The position numbers were made by a program, and so were the translations under genes. Source: Vicinamibacteria bacterium (GTDB lineage: Bacteria; Acidobacteriota; Vicinamibacteria; Vicinamibacterales; 2-12-FULL-66-21). From it: a stretch of 10,911 nucleotides of DNA. The stretch is from NCBI GenBank assembly GCA_025937075.1, contig JAICSD010000111.1:1-10911 (forward strand), written 5' to 3'. Position 1 is the stretch's first letter. Every line of letters begins with the position of its first letter. Below are positions 1-5,976 of the stretch, one piece after another. Below the pieces are notes generated by a model. The model made no database searches, had not been told where the DNA came from, and worked only from the letters and a program-made list of their open reading frames with translations.

Positions 1-1
1 G

Positions 2-418
2 AACGTCGCGCGGCCGGGGCGTGAATCGCGGCACAACCTGAAGTACTGGACGGATGGGGAGTGGCTTGGCTTCGGCTGCGGCGCACATTCGACGTATGCC
101 GGCGTCAGGTGGCGCAACGTGTCGTCCACGGACGATTACGTGCAGTGCGTGGTGGCGGACGGAGATCCGTCCGTCGACCGGCGCGTCCTCGATCGCGAGA
201 CGCAGCTCGAGGAGGCGCTTTTCACGGGACTGCGTCTTTGCACAGGTGTCGACCTGTCAGCCGTGGGCGCCCGTTACAATTGTGACGTGTGGTCCCGTTA
301 CGGCCACGACCTGCAGCCGTTCCTGGAGGAAGGCTGGCTGGTAAAGGAGTGGCCGCGCCTGCGTCTGACCAGGCCCGGCATGCTCATGGCCAATGAAGTG
401 ATGGCGGTCTTCGTGTGA
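2..418 (+). CDS. hemW: HemW, haem chaperone / coproporphyrinogen III oxidase-like radical SAM protein (C-terminal part, 5' end outside window)
   Basis: The reading frame is open from base 2 to the TGA at 416-418 and gives 138 residues; the start lies upstream of the window. The opening stretch (SRHNLKYWTDGEWLGFGCGAHS) is the conserved HemW segment after the radical-SAM core. The tail has the family's C-terminal winged-helix-like region: a GLRLCTGVDL segment, then LEEGWLV, RLRLTRPG, and a final helix containing N-E-V near the end. HemW proteins are cytoplasmic, bind a [4Fe-4S] cluster and SAM through an N-terminal CxxxCxxC motif, and deliver haem to apo-proteins; they were long misannotated as oxygen-independent coproporphyrinogen oxidase. 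The cluster-binding half cannot be checked here. The next gene starts 44 bases downstream with its own strong ribosome binding site. Confidence 0.88.
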   Translation, partial: NVARPGRESRHNLKYWTDGEWLGFGCGAHSTYAGVRWRNVSSTDDYVQCVVADGDPSVDRRVLDRETQLEEALFTGLRLCTGVDLSAVGARYNCDVWSRYGHDLQPFLEEGWLVKEWPRLRLTRPGMLMANEVMAVFV

Positions 419-446
419 TAGAGTGTCGCTCTTTTGTGAGATCGCC

Positions 447-453
447 AAGGAGG
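447..453 (+). promoter_or_regulatory. Strong Shine-Dalgarno site for the P/Q-rich secreted protein
   Basis: AAGGAGG lies 8 bases before the ATG at 462. It fixes that ATG as the start rather than an in-frame upstream codon at 423, and places the signal peptide at the N terminus. Confidence 0.85.
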
Positions 454-461
454 AAACTGGG

Positions 462-1040
462 ATGCGTTCTTTTGTGATCACAACCTTTGCGCTCGCGGTC
501 GCGCTCGGGCCCGCTGCCGCCTTCGCGCAGTCGCAGCAGCCCCCGGCGCAGCAGCCCCCGGCCGGCCAGCAGCCGCCCGCGCAGGGAACGCAGCCGCCAC
601 CGAGTCAGCCCGCGCAGCAGCCGCAGCAGCAACAGCAGCAGGCCACTCCCGGGCGTTCGTTCACGTCCGACGCCGGTATGTTCTTCAATCAGATCAAGCC
701 GGACAAGACGGCGGACTTCGAGAGGATCATGGGCCGCGTGAAGGAAGCGCTCGCGAAGAGCACCGATCCGGTCCGCAAGCAGCAGGCCGCGAGCTGGAAG
801 GTCTTCAAATCGGTCGAGGCGGGCCCCGGCGGCAACGTCCTTTATCTGTGGGTGATGGATCCCGCCGTGAAGGGCGCCGATTACACGATCACGAAGATCC
901 TCGCCGAGGCGTTCCCCAGCGAAGTGCAGGAGCTGTACAAGACGCTCGTCGACTGCTATCCCGCGCAGGGCGGCCAGAGCATCGTCAACCTGCAGCAGGT
1001 GATCAACATGGGCGGCGCGCCCGCGGCCGGTGGCAAGTAG
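462..1040 (+). CDS. Secreted protein with proline/glutamine-rich linker and a conserved C-terminal domain of unknown function
   Basis: 192 residues from the ATG at 462. Residues 1-22 form a signal peptide (MRSFVITTFALAVALGP, then AAAFA) with a probable signal-peptidase-I cut after AFA at 22/23. Residues 23 to about 63 are almost only Q, P, A and G, with repeated QQPPA units and a run of six Q; this looks like a flexible extracytoplasmic linker. Residues from about 66 to the end look globular: DAGMFFNQIKPDK, then a charged helix (FERIMGRVKEALAKS), an LYLWVMDP strand and a final helix. The order of strands and helices resembles a dimeric alpha/beta-barrel (ABM/NIPSNAP-like) module, but that is inferred by eye. 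There is no catalytic signature and no function is assigned. The gene follows hemW closely and converges with the outer-membrane gene at 1128-1625. Confidence 0.82.
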   Translation: MRSFVITTFALAVALGPAAAFAQSQQPPAQQPPAGQQPPAQGTQPPPSQPAQQPQQQQQQATPGRSFTSDAGMFFNQIKPDKTADFERIMGRVKEALAKSTDPVRKQQAASWKVFKSVEAGPGGNVLYLWVMDPAVKGADYTITKILAEAFPSEVQELYKTLVDCYPAQGGQSIVNLQQVINMGGAPAAGGK

Positions 1041-1055
1041 ACTTGGGTTGGCTTG

Positions 1056-1085
1056 CCCGCCGTAGTCGCGAGGCGCGAAGGCGGG
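1056..1085. repeat. Two-tier inverted repeat in the convergent intergenic gap
   Basis: CCCGCC (1056-1061) pairs with GGCGGG (1080-1085). Inside it CGCG (1067-1070) pairs with CGCG (1074-1077) around a three-base AGG loop. It starts 15 bases after the stop codon at 1040. It could be part of a terminator or a dispersed REP-like element; the CCCGCC/GGCGGG arms recur at 5020-5041. Confidence 0.4.
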
Positions 1086-1101
1086 GCGTTGGGAGTCGGG
1101 G

Positions 1102-1121
1102 GACGCGGCGTTCGCCGCGTC
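1102..1121. terminator. Perfect hairpin between convergent genes, possible bidirectional terminator
   Basis: GACGCGGC (1102-1109) and GCCGCGTC (1114-1121) form an 8-bp perfect stem around a GTTC tetraloop. It lies between the stop at 1040 (+) and the stop at 1128 (-), so it could serve both transcripts. The plus side continues TTCCCTTC; neither side has a clean U-tract, so intrinsic termination is plausible rather than certain. Confidence 0.45.
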
Positions 1122-1127
1122 TTCCCT

Positions 1128-1625
1128 TCAGAACTTCAGATTGATTCCCGCATAGAACCGATGCACGTGATCGTGCCGCGGTGATCCAGTCAGCGTAAAC
1201 ACCCGGTAATCGAAGCGCAGGCGGAGCGGGCCCGCCACGCTCACCTTCGCTCCGCCGCCGACGTTCATCCCCACATTCGTCCTGGTCGGATCGATCGCGC
1301 CCTCCAGAGTCTCTCGATAAACGCCGCCTCCGAGCGTCCCATAGAGCTGCATGCCGGCAATCGGAAACGGCGTCTGCAGCAGCCCGTTGAACATGAACGT
1401 GCGCAGCGACGGCGCGAGGACGAGCGCATCGTCGCTCGTGCTGGCGTACTCGAATTCGAAGCCGACGATCATCAGGCCGGCCCCGATCGCGAAGCCTTTC
1501 GCGGGACGATTCGCGGGCGTCGTCGTGATGCCGAGAAAACCGGTGATGTCGGCGGAAGCCTGAGACGGTGTCACCAGCAGGATCAGGCAGACGAGCGGCG
1601 CGAAAAGGAGATATCGGAAGCGCAT
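1128..1625 (-). CDS. Small outer-membrane beta-barrel-type protein
   Basis: 165 residues on the minus strand. The N terminus ([18 protein letters not shown]) is a signal peptide with a likely cut after SQASA at residue 25. The mature part alternates short glycine-rich and aromatic strands ([49 protein letters not shown]) and ends [10 protein letters not shown]-terminal phenylalanine on a final amphipathic strand is the usual signal for BAM-dependent outer-membrane insertion. Its size suggests a small barrel of roughly eight strands (inferred). The open frame runs on upstream as an antisense shadow through the acyl-CoA dehydrogenase, so I begin at the methionine that gives the signal peptide. 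No Shine-Dalgarno site precedes this ATG; instead a TACCAT hexamer lies 7 bases upstream. Ligand and function are not recognisable. Confidence 0.82.
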   Translation of the reverse strand: MRFRYLLFAPLVCLILLVTPSQASADITGFLGITTTPANRPAKGFAIGAGLMIVGFEFEYASTSDDALVLAPSLRTFMFNGLLQTPFPIAGMQLYGTLGGGVYRETLEGAIDPTRTNVGMNVGGGAKVSVAGPLRLRFDYRVFTLTGSPRHDHVHRFYAGINLKF

Positions 1626-1632
1626 GCCGGCA

Positions 1633-1638
1633 ATGGTA
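1633..1638 (-). promoter_or_regulatory. Putative -10 hexamer (TACCAT) for the outer-membrane gene
   Basis: Read on the minus strand, TACCAT ends 7 bases before the ATG at 1625. CTGAAA, matching four of six positions of the -35 consensus TTGACA, lies on the minus strand at 1655-1660 with a 16-base spacer, inside the start of the dehydrogenase gene. A start site at or next to the ATG would make the transcript leaderless. It shares its TA step with the opposite hexamer. Confidence 0.45.
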
Positions 1639-1642
1639 GCAT
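1637..1642 (+). promoter_or_regulatory. Putative -10 hexamer (TAGCAT) for the acyl-CoA dehydrogenase operon
   Basis: TAGCAT ends 7 bases before the ATG at 1650, and no Shine-Dalgarno site is present. The candidate -35 (TCGGAA, 1614-1619) is weak. The geometry fits a leaderless transcript. It overlaps the minus-strand TACCAT at the shared TA (1637-1638). Confidence 0.45.
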
Positions 1643-1649
1643 CCGATCG

Positions 1650-2792
1650 ATGGATTTCAGGCCGACCGAAGAGCAGGGGATCCTCCGCCGCACGGTGCGC
1701 GAATTCGCGGAACACGAGCTTGGTCCGCACGTGATGGAGTGGGACGAGACGCAGCACTTTCCAATGGAACTGCTGCCCGCCCTCGCCGGCCTCGGCCTGC
1801 TCGGCATTCAGTTGCCCGAGGAGTACGGCGGGTCCGGCATGTCGGCCGTCGACTACTGTATCTGCATCGAGGAGATCGCGCGCGTCTGTCCGGCGATCGC
1901 GCTTTCGGTGGCCGCGCACAACGGCCTCTGCTCGTCGCACATCGCCATGTTCGGCACGGAGGCGCAGAAGCAGCAGTACCTTCCGCGGCTCGCGCGCGGC
2001 GAAGTGCTGGGCGCGTGGGGGCTCACCGAAGCGAACGCCGGCAGCGACGCCGCCGCGATGCGGACGACGGCGGTCCGGCGTGGGGACTGCTGGGAGATCA
2101 ATGGCTCGAAGAACTTCATCACGCATGGCGCGATCGGCGGCATCGTGGTCGTGATGGCGGTGACGGACCGGTCGAAGGCGCACCGCGGCATCTCCGCATT
2201 CGTCGTCGAACGCGGCACGCCGGGCATGCGCGCCGGGAAGAAAGAGAACAAGCTCGGAATGCGCGCAAGCGACACGAGCGAGGTCGTGTTCGAAGAGTGC
2301 CGCGTTCCAGCCGCGCAGCTGCTCGGGGACGAAGGGCAGGGCTTCATCAACACTCTGCAGGTGCTCGATGCCGGCCGGATCGGCATCGCCGCGCTGTCGG
2401 TGGGCCTCGCGCAGGGGGCGTACGAAGCCGCACGCCGCTATGCGAAGGAGCGCCAGCAGTTCGGGCAGCCGATCGCGGCATTCCAGGCGATTCAATGGAA
2501 GCTCGCGGACGCGGCGACGCGCATCGAAGCCGCGCGTCTGCTCACCTATCGCGCCGCGTACCTGAAAGGGCTCGGACGGCGGACGACGAGGGAGTCGTCG
2601 ATGGCGAAGCTGTATGCCAGCGAGACGGCCGTGCGCGTGGCTGAGGACTGCGTCCAGATTCACGGCGGCTATGGCTTCGTCAAGGACTATCCTGCCGAGA
2701 AATTCTTCCGCGACGTCAAGCTGACGACGATCGGCGAGGGGACGAGCGAGATCCAGCGGCTCGTCATCGCGCGCCAGCTTCTTGGGCAGTGA
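1650..2792 (+). CDS. Acyl-CoA dehydrogenase, short-chain/butyryl-CoA dehydrogenase-like
   Basis: 380 residues, the normal length for a FAD-dependent acyl-CoA dehydrogenase. It oxidises an acyl-CoA to the trans-2-enoyl-CoA, passing electrons to ETF. Both family signatures are visible: [10 protein letters not shown] at 124-133 and the second from Q336 to D355 (QIHGGYGF...FFRD). The catalytic base is E363 in the [10 protein letters not shown] motif, in the position used by short- and medium-chain enzymes. The [10 protein letters not shown] segment also fits the family. The substrate cannot be read from sequence; linkage to the MeaB-epimerase gene (GTGA overlap at 2789-2792) favours a short straight or branched acyl-CoA feeding propionyl/methylmalonyl metabolism. 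The ATG at 1650 starts at the canonical MDFxxTEEQ N terminus. Confidence 0.93.
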   Translation: MDFRPTEEQGILRRTVREFAEHELGPHVMEWDETQHFPMELLPALAGLGLLGIQLPEEYGGSGMSAVDYCICIEEIARVCPAIALSVAAHNGLCSSHIAMFGTEAQKQQYLPRLARGEVLGAWGLTEANAGSDAAAMRTTAVRRGDCWEINGSKNFITHGAIGGIVVVMAVTDRSKAHRGISAFVVERGTPGMRAGKKENKLGMRASDTSEVVFEECRVPAAQLLGDEGQGFINTLQVLDAGRIGIAALSVGLAQGAYEAARRYAKERQQFGQPIAAFQAIQWKLADAATRIEAARLLTYRAAYLKGLGRRTTRESSMAKLYASETAVRVAEDCVQIHGGYGFVKDYPAEKFFRDVKLTTIGEGTSEIQRLVIARQLLGQ

Positions 2793-4162
2793 CCGACACC
2801 GCGGCCCCGCGCCCGCTCGCCGAACGCGTCCTCCAGGGGGATCCGCGCGCGATCGCGCGCGCAATCAGTCTGATCGAAGACGACCGCCCCGAAGGGGCCG
2901 CGCTCATCCGTCAGATTTTCCAGAAGACCGGACGCGCGTACCTCGTCGGCGTGACGGGATCGCCCGGCGCGGGCAAGAGCACGCTCGTCGACCGGCTGAT
3001 CGCGGAGTGGCGCCACCGCGGCCGTACGGTCGGCGTGCTCGCCGTCGATCCGACGAGCCCGTTCAGCGGGGGCGCGATCCTCGGCGACCGCGTGCGGATG
3101 CAGATGCACGCCGGCGACGCCGGCGTGTTCATTCGCAGCATGGCGACGCGCGGCCATCTCGGCGGACTGGCGCGCGCGACGGGCGAAGCCGCCCTCGTCC
3201 TCGACGCCTCCGGCAAGGACATCGTCGTCATCGAGACGGTTGGCGTGGGCCAGGACGAAGTGGACGTCGTGCGCACCGCGGACATCTCGATCGTCACGCT
3301 CGTGCCGGGGACGGGCGATGAGGTGCAGGCGCTGAAGGCCGGCATCATGGAGATCGGCGACATCTTCGTCGTGAACAAGGCGGACCGCGAAGGTGCGGAT
3401 CGTACGGTCGCGTCCGTCGAAGCGATGCTCTCGCTCGAGTCGCCGTCCGACGATCGGTGGCGTCCGCCGATCCTGAAGACGGAAGCGACGCGTGGCGTCG
3501 GCGTCGACGCGCTCGTCGATGCGGTCGACCGTTTCCGGGCCGCACACGCGGTCGCGCAGGGACAGCGTCGCCGAACCCGTGCCGAATGGCGCGTCCGCGA
3601 GCTGTTGTCGGATCGGTTCCTGGCGCATGTCCACGAACGCCTGCTCGAGCCGGGCGAGCTGGAGCGTTTTGTCGATCGCATTGCCGCACGCGAGAGCGAT
3701 CCGTACTCGGTCGCCGACGAGATCGTCCGGCGCGCGCTGCGGCGCGATGCTGGCGGCGCCGCGGCGCTCGACCATGTGGGCATCGCGGTTTCGAACCTGG
3801 ACGAGGCGGTTGCGTTCTACCGCGACGCGTTGGGCCTCGAGATCGAAGCGCCGGAGGACGTCCCCTCGCAGCGCGTTCGAGCGCACTTCGTTCCCGCCGG
3901 CGGCGCTGCGCTCGAACTGCTCGAAGGCACGGCGCCGGACTCGGCAATCACGAAATATCTCCACCGGCGCGGTCCCGGCATTCATCACCTCACCCTGCGG
4001 GTGCCAGATATCCGCGCCGCACTTGCGCGGCTGAAAGCGCACGGCGTCCGACTCATCGACGAGGAGCCGCGTCGAGGTGCACACGGCTCGCTGATCGCGT
4101 TCGTCCATCCGTCGAGCGCGCACGGCGTGCTCGTCGAGCTGAAAGAGCCGGCACACCGTTGA
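2789..4162 (+). CDS. Fusion of MeaB (methylmalonyl-CoA mutase-associated GTPase) and methylmalonyl-CoA epimerase
   Basis: 457 residues in one uninterrupted frame. Residues 1 to about 322 are a G3E/MeaB GTPase: Walker A GSPGAGKS at 57-64, [15 protein letters not shown] from 87, ETVGVGQDE from 149 and NKAD at 196-199, then the helical dimerisation region. MeaB protects and reloads B12 in methylmalonyl-CoA mutase. After a short linker (about 322-326), residues 327-457 are a vicinal-oxygen-chelate methylmalonyl-CoA epimerase: [14 protein letters not shown] at its start, GIHHLTLRV and GVLVELKE. Likely metal ligands are H329, E376, one of H399/H400, and E450. The epimerase interconverts (S)- and (R)-methylmalonyl-CoA just before the mutase step. 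Each half is near full length for its separate family. The GTG start overlaps the upstream stop, and a TTGA overlap joins the next gene. The mutase itself is not in the window. Confidence 0.93.
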   Translation: MTDTAAPRPLAERVLQGDPRAIARAISLIEDDRPEGAALIRQIFQKTGRAYLVGVTGSPGAGKSTLVDRLIAEWRHRGRTVGVLAVDPTSPFSGGAILGDRVRMQMHAGDAGVFIRSMATRGHLGGLARATGEAALVLDASGKDIVVIETVGVGQDEVDVVRTADISIVTLVPGTGDEVQALKAGIMEIGDIFVVNKADREGADRTVASVEAMLSLESPSDDRWRPPILKTEATRGVGVDALVDAVDRFRAAHAVAQGQRRRTRAEWRVRELLSDRFLAHVHERLLEPGELERFVDRIAARESDPYSVADEIVRRALRRDAGGAAALDHVGIAVSNLDEAVAFYRDALGLEIEAPEDVPSQRVRAHFVPAGGAALELLEGTAPDSAITKYLHRRGPGIHHLTLRVPDIRAALARLKAHGVRLIDEEPRRGAHGSLIAFVHPSSAHGVLVELKEPAHR

Positions 4163-5010
4163 CCGGCCGGCGCCCCTGGATTCCCGTCGGCGATCTCGAG
4201 ATCGCGCCGCTTCTGGACGGATACTTCCGTCTGGACGGCGGCGCGATGTTCGGCGTCGTTCCGAAGCCGCTCTGGGAGCGCCGCGCGCCAGCCGATGCCC
4301 GCAACCGCATCGCGCTCGCGATGCGGCCGCTGCTCGTCAGAGGCGAGCGGCTGCTGATCATCGACGCGGGGATCGGCGCGAAGATGGATCCGAAGAGCGT
4401 GGATATCTACGCGATCGATCGCCAGAGCTTTCTCGACGACTCCCTCGCCCGAGCGGGCGCGTCTCCAGATGACATCGAGATCGTCCTCGCGTCGCACCTG
4501 CACTTCGATCATGCCGGCGGCTTCACGACGCGCGACGCTTCGGGGCGGGTGCGCCCCTCGTTCGCGCGTGCGCGCTACCTCGCGCATCGCGGCGAATGGG
4601 ACGATGCCACGCATCCGCACGAGCGGAACCGCGCGAGCTATCTGCAGGAGAACTTCGTGCCGCTCCAGGACGCGGGCGTGCTCGACTTCTTTGCCGACGA
4701 CGAGACGATCATGACGGGCGTGCGCATGCGGCGCACCGGCGGGCATACGCGGTGTCATCAGATCGTGTATGTCGAATCGGCGGGGCAGACGGCGGTGTTC
4801 GCGGCGGATCTGATGCCCACGACGGCGCACGTGGACGTCCCGTGGATCATGGGCTACGACCTGTATCCGATGGAGACGCTTGCCTTCAAGCGCGGGTTCG
4901 TCCGCGAGGCTCTCGAGCGCGAGTACTTGATCGTGTTCGAGCACGACCCGGAGGTTCAGGCGGGGTATCTGCGCGAGAAGAACGGCAAGGTCGTGGTGGA
5001 GCGCGTGTAA
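4159..5010 (+). CDS. Metallo-beta-lactamase-fold hydrolase, YtnP/lactonase-like
   Basis: 283 residues from a TTG start whose last two bases belong to the upstream TGA (TTGA, 4159-4162). No ATG or GTG lies nearby, and this start gives a complete first strand (VGDLEIAPLLDG). The metal site is intact: H113-x-H115-x-D117-H118 in ASHLHFDHAGG, H196 in GGHT, D217 in FAADLMP and H262 in FEHDP, as expected for a di-zinc hydrolase. The GAMFGVVPKPLW segment, RPLLVRGERLLIIDAGIG, REW-like HRGEWDD and ASYLQENF resemble the AHL-lactonase-like YtnP group. No signal peptide, so cytoplasmic. Hydrolysis of a lactone or thioester is possible; coupling to MeaB-epimerase hints at an acyl-CoA-related substrate, but that is inference. 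Confidence 0.87.
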   Translation: MTGRRPWIPVGDLEIAPLLDGYFRLDGGAMFGVVPKPLWERRAPADARNRIALAMRPLLVRGERLLIIDAGIGAKMDPKSVDIYAIDRQSFLDDSLARAGASPDDIEIVLASHLHFDHAGGFTTRDASGRVRPSFARARYLAHRGEWDDATHPHERNRASYLQENFVPLQDAGVLDFFADDETIMTGVRMRRTGGHTRCHQIVYVESAGQTAVFAADLMPTTAHVDVPWIMGYDLYPMETLAFKRGFVREALEREYLIVFEHDPEVQAGYLREKNGKVVVERV

Positions 5011-5019
5011 CGGAGCGTA

Positions 5020-5041
5020 GGGCGGGTGTTTTAGGCCCGCC
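5020..5041. repeat. Stem-loop between the MBL hydrolase and mtnP
   Basis: GGCGGG (5021-5026) pairs with CCCGCC (5036-5041) around TGTTTTAGG. It begins 10 bases after the stop at 5010 and ends just before the mtnP ribosome binding site. It could end or attenuate the upstream transcript, or be a dispersed repeat with the same arms as 1056-1085. Confidence 0.45.
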
Positions 5042-5043
5042 GC

Positions 5044-5049
5044 GAGGAG
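5044..5049 (+). promoter_or_regulatory. Shine-Dalgarno site that fixes the GTG start of mtnP
   Basis: GAGGAG lies 4 bases before GTG 5054. No ATG occurs before the GGSG phosphate-binding loop, so this site and the family N terminus select the GTG. Confidence 0.7.
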
Positions 5050-5053
5050 AGCT

Positions 5054-5917
5054 GTGAACGAGATCAGGATCGGGATCATCGGCGGCAGCGGACTGTACGA
5101 CATGGCGGAGTTGACGGACCGCGAGGAGCGGCGCGTCAGCACCCCGTTCGGCGACCCCTCGGGTCCATACGTCGTGGGCACGCTGCGCGGCCAGCGGGTG
5201 GCCTTTCTCGCGCGCCACGGCGCGGGGCACCGCTACATGCCGACGGAGTTGAATTACCGCGCGAACATCTTCGGCCTCAAGACCCTGGGCGTCGAGTTCA
5301 TTCTGTCCGCCAGCGCGGTCGGATCGCTGCAGGAGCGCTACGTGCCGCAGCATCTCGTCATCCCCGACCAGTTCTTCGACCGCACGAAAGGCCGGGTGAG
5401 CACGTTCTTCGGCAACGGCCTCGTCGCGCACGTGGCCTTCGCACATCCCGTCTGCCGGCAACTCGGTGAGGTGGCGTACGACGCCTGCCGCACGGCGGGC
5501 GCGACCGTGCACAGAGGCGGCACCTACGTCTGCATGGAAGGACCGCAGTTCTCGACGCTCGCCGAATCGACGCTCTATCGCTCCTGGGGCATGGACATCA
5601 TCGGGATGACCAATCTTCAGGAGGCCAAGCTCGCGCGCGAAGCGGAGATCTGCTATGCGACGATCGCGCTCGTGACCGACTACGACTGCTGGCATCCGGA
5701 GCACGATTCGGTCACGGTGGACATGATCGTCGCAAACCTTCTGGCCAATGCCCGCACCGCGCAGCACGTCATCGCCGAAGCGGTCGCCCACCTGCCGTAC
5801 GAGCGGACGTGCGAATGCGCCCACGCGCTCGCGCACGCGATCATCACGCGCCCCGAGGCGGTGCCGGAGAAGGTGAAGAAGGATCTCGCGCCGATCATCG
5901 GGCGGTATCTTCGCTGA
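5054..5917 (+). CDS. mtnP: S-methyl-5'-thioadenosine phosphorylase
   Basis: 287 residues, GTG start. It phosphorolyses methylthioadenosine (from polyamine and other SAM-dependent reactions) to adenine and methylthioribose-1-phosphate. Family landmarks are in order: the phosphate loop GGSGLYD (10-16), ARHGAGH with R54 and H55, NYRANI, SAVGSL, MEGPQFSTLAES, MTNLQEAKLARE, and TDYDCW (D209 and D211). An aspartate at the TDYD position marks 6-aminopurine specificity (MTA or adenosine) and separates it from guanosine/inosine phosphorylases, which carry asparagine. It lies directly before an adenosine-kinase-like gene, in keeping with purine salvage. A methylthioinosine or broader nucleoside specificity cannot be excluded. 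Confidence 0.92.
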   Translation: MNEIRIGIIGGSGLYDMAELTDREERRVSTPFGDPSGPYVVGTLRGQRVAFLARHGAGHRYMPTELNYRANIFGLKTLGVEFILSASAVGSLQERYVPQHLVIPDQFFDRTKGRVSTFFGNGLVAHVAFAHPVCRQLGEVAYDACRTAGATVHRGGTYVCMEGPQFSTLAESTLYRSWGMDIIGMTNLQEAKLAREAEICYATIALVTDYDCWHPEHDSVTVDMIVANLLANARTAQHVIAEAVAHLPYERTCECAHALAHAIITRPEAVPEKVKKDLAPIIGRYLR

Positions 5918-5923
5918 GGTGGT

Positions 5924-5974
5924 CGGTTGTCGGTAGCCGGTTGTCGGTTGGGAGTTTTGGGAGTTGGGAGTTTT
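5924..5974 (+). repeat. Degenerate short direct repeats upstream of the PfkB kinase
   Basis: Two exact copies of CGGTTGTCGGT lie at 5924-5934 and 5938-5948. Three GGGAGTT units follow at 5950-5958, 5959-5965 and 5966-5974; the first and third carry two extra T. This array fills nearly the whole gap between mtnP and the kinase. The last unit supplies GGGAG (5966-5970) 6 bases before the kinase ATG. Confidence 0.75.
5966..5970 (+). promoter_or_regulatory. Ribosome binding site embedded in the repeat
   Basis: GGGAG in the last repeat unit sits 6 bases upstream of ATG 5977. It supports that start rather than the longer open frame beginning inside mtnP. Confidence 0.6.
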
Positions 5975-5976
5975 CG

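Noticed and set aside
284..289. TACAAT inside hemW as a promoter for the P/Q-rich protein
   Set aside because: It lies about 170 bases from the start codon within coding sequence, with no convincing -35 element.
529..640. P/Q-rich repeated codons as a CRISPR-like or tandem-repeat element
   Set aside because: The repeats are in frame, coding (QQPPA units) and irregular in spacing, so they are a low-complexity linker and not a spacer-repeat array.
1626..2864. Long minus-strand open frame running upstream of the outer-membrane gene (578 residues in total)
   Set aside because: It is antisense to the acyl-CoA dehydrogenase, with arginine-rich low-quality protein. The true gene begins at 1625 with a signal peptide; the extension is a GC-rich shadow.
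2687..4156. 489-residue minus-strand open frame opposite the MeaB-epimerase gene
   Set aside because: The plus frame carries complete MeaB and epimerase motifs. The minus frame is arginine/aspartate-rich with no domain, as expected from codon bias.
3457..4158. Upstream extension of the MBL hydrolase frame to give 517 residues
   Set aside because: The added part lies wholly inside the MeaB-epimerase gene and is arginine/alanine-rich. The coupled TTG at 4159 gives a normal-length protein.
3985..5181. 398-residue minus-strand open frame opposite the MBL hydrolase
   Set aside because: The plus strand has an intact zinc site across the same region. The antisense frame spans three genes and an intergenic hairpin.
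5809..5976. Upstream extension of the kinase frame into mtnP
   Set aside because: It reads through the end of mtnP and the short repeat array. The ATG at 5977 has a ribosome binding site and starts at the family N terminus.
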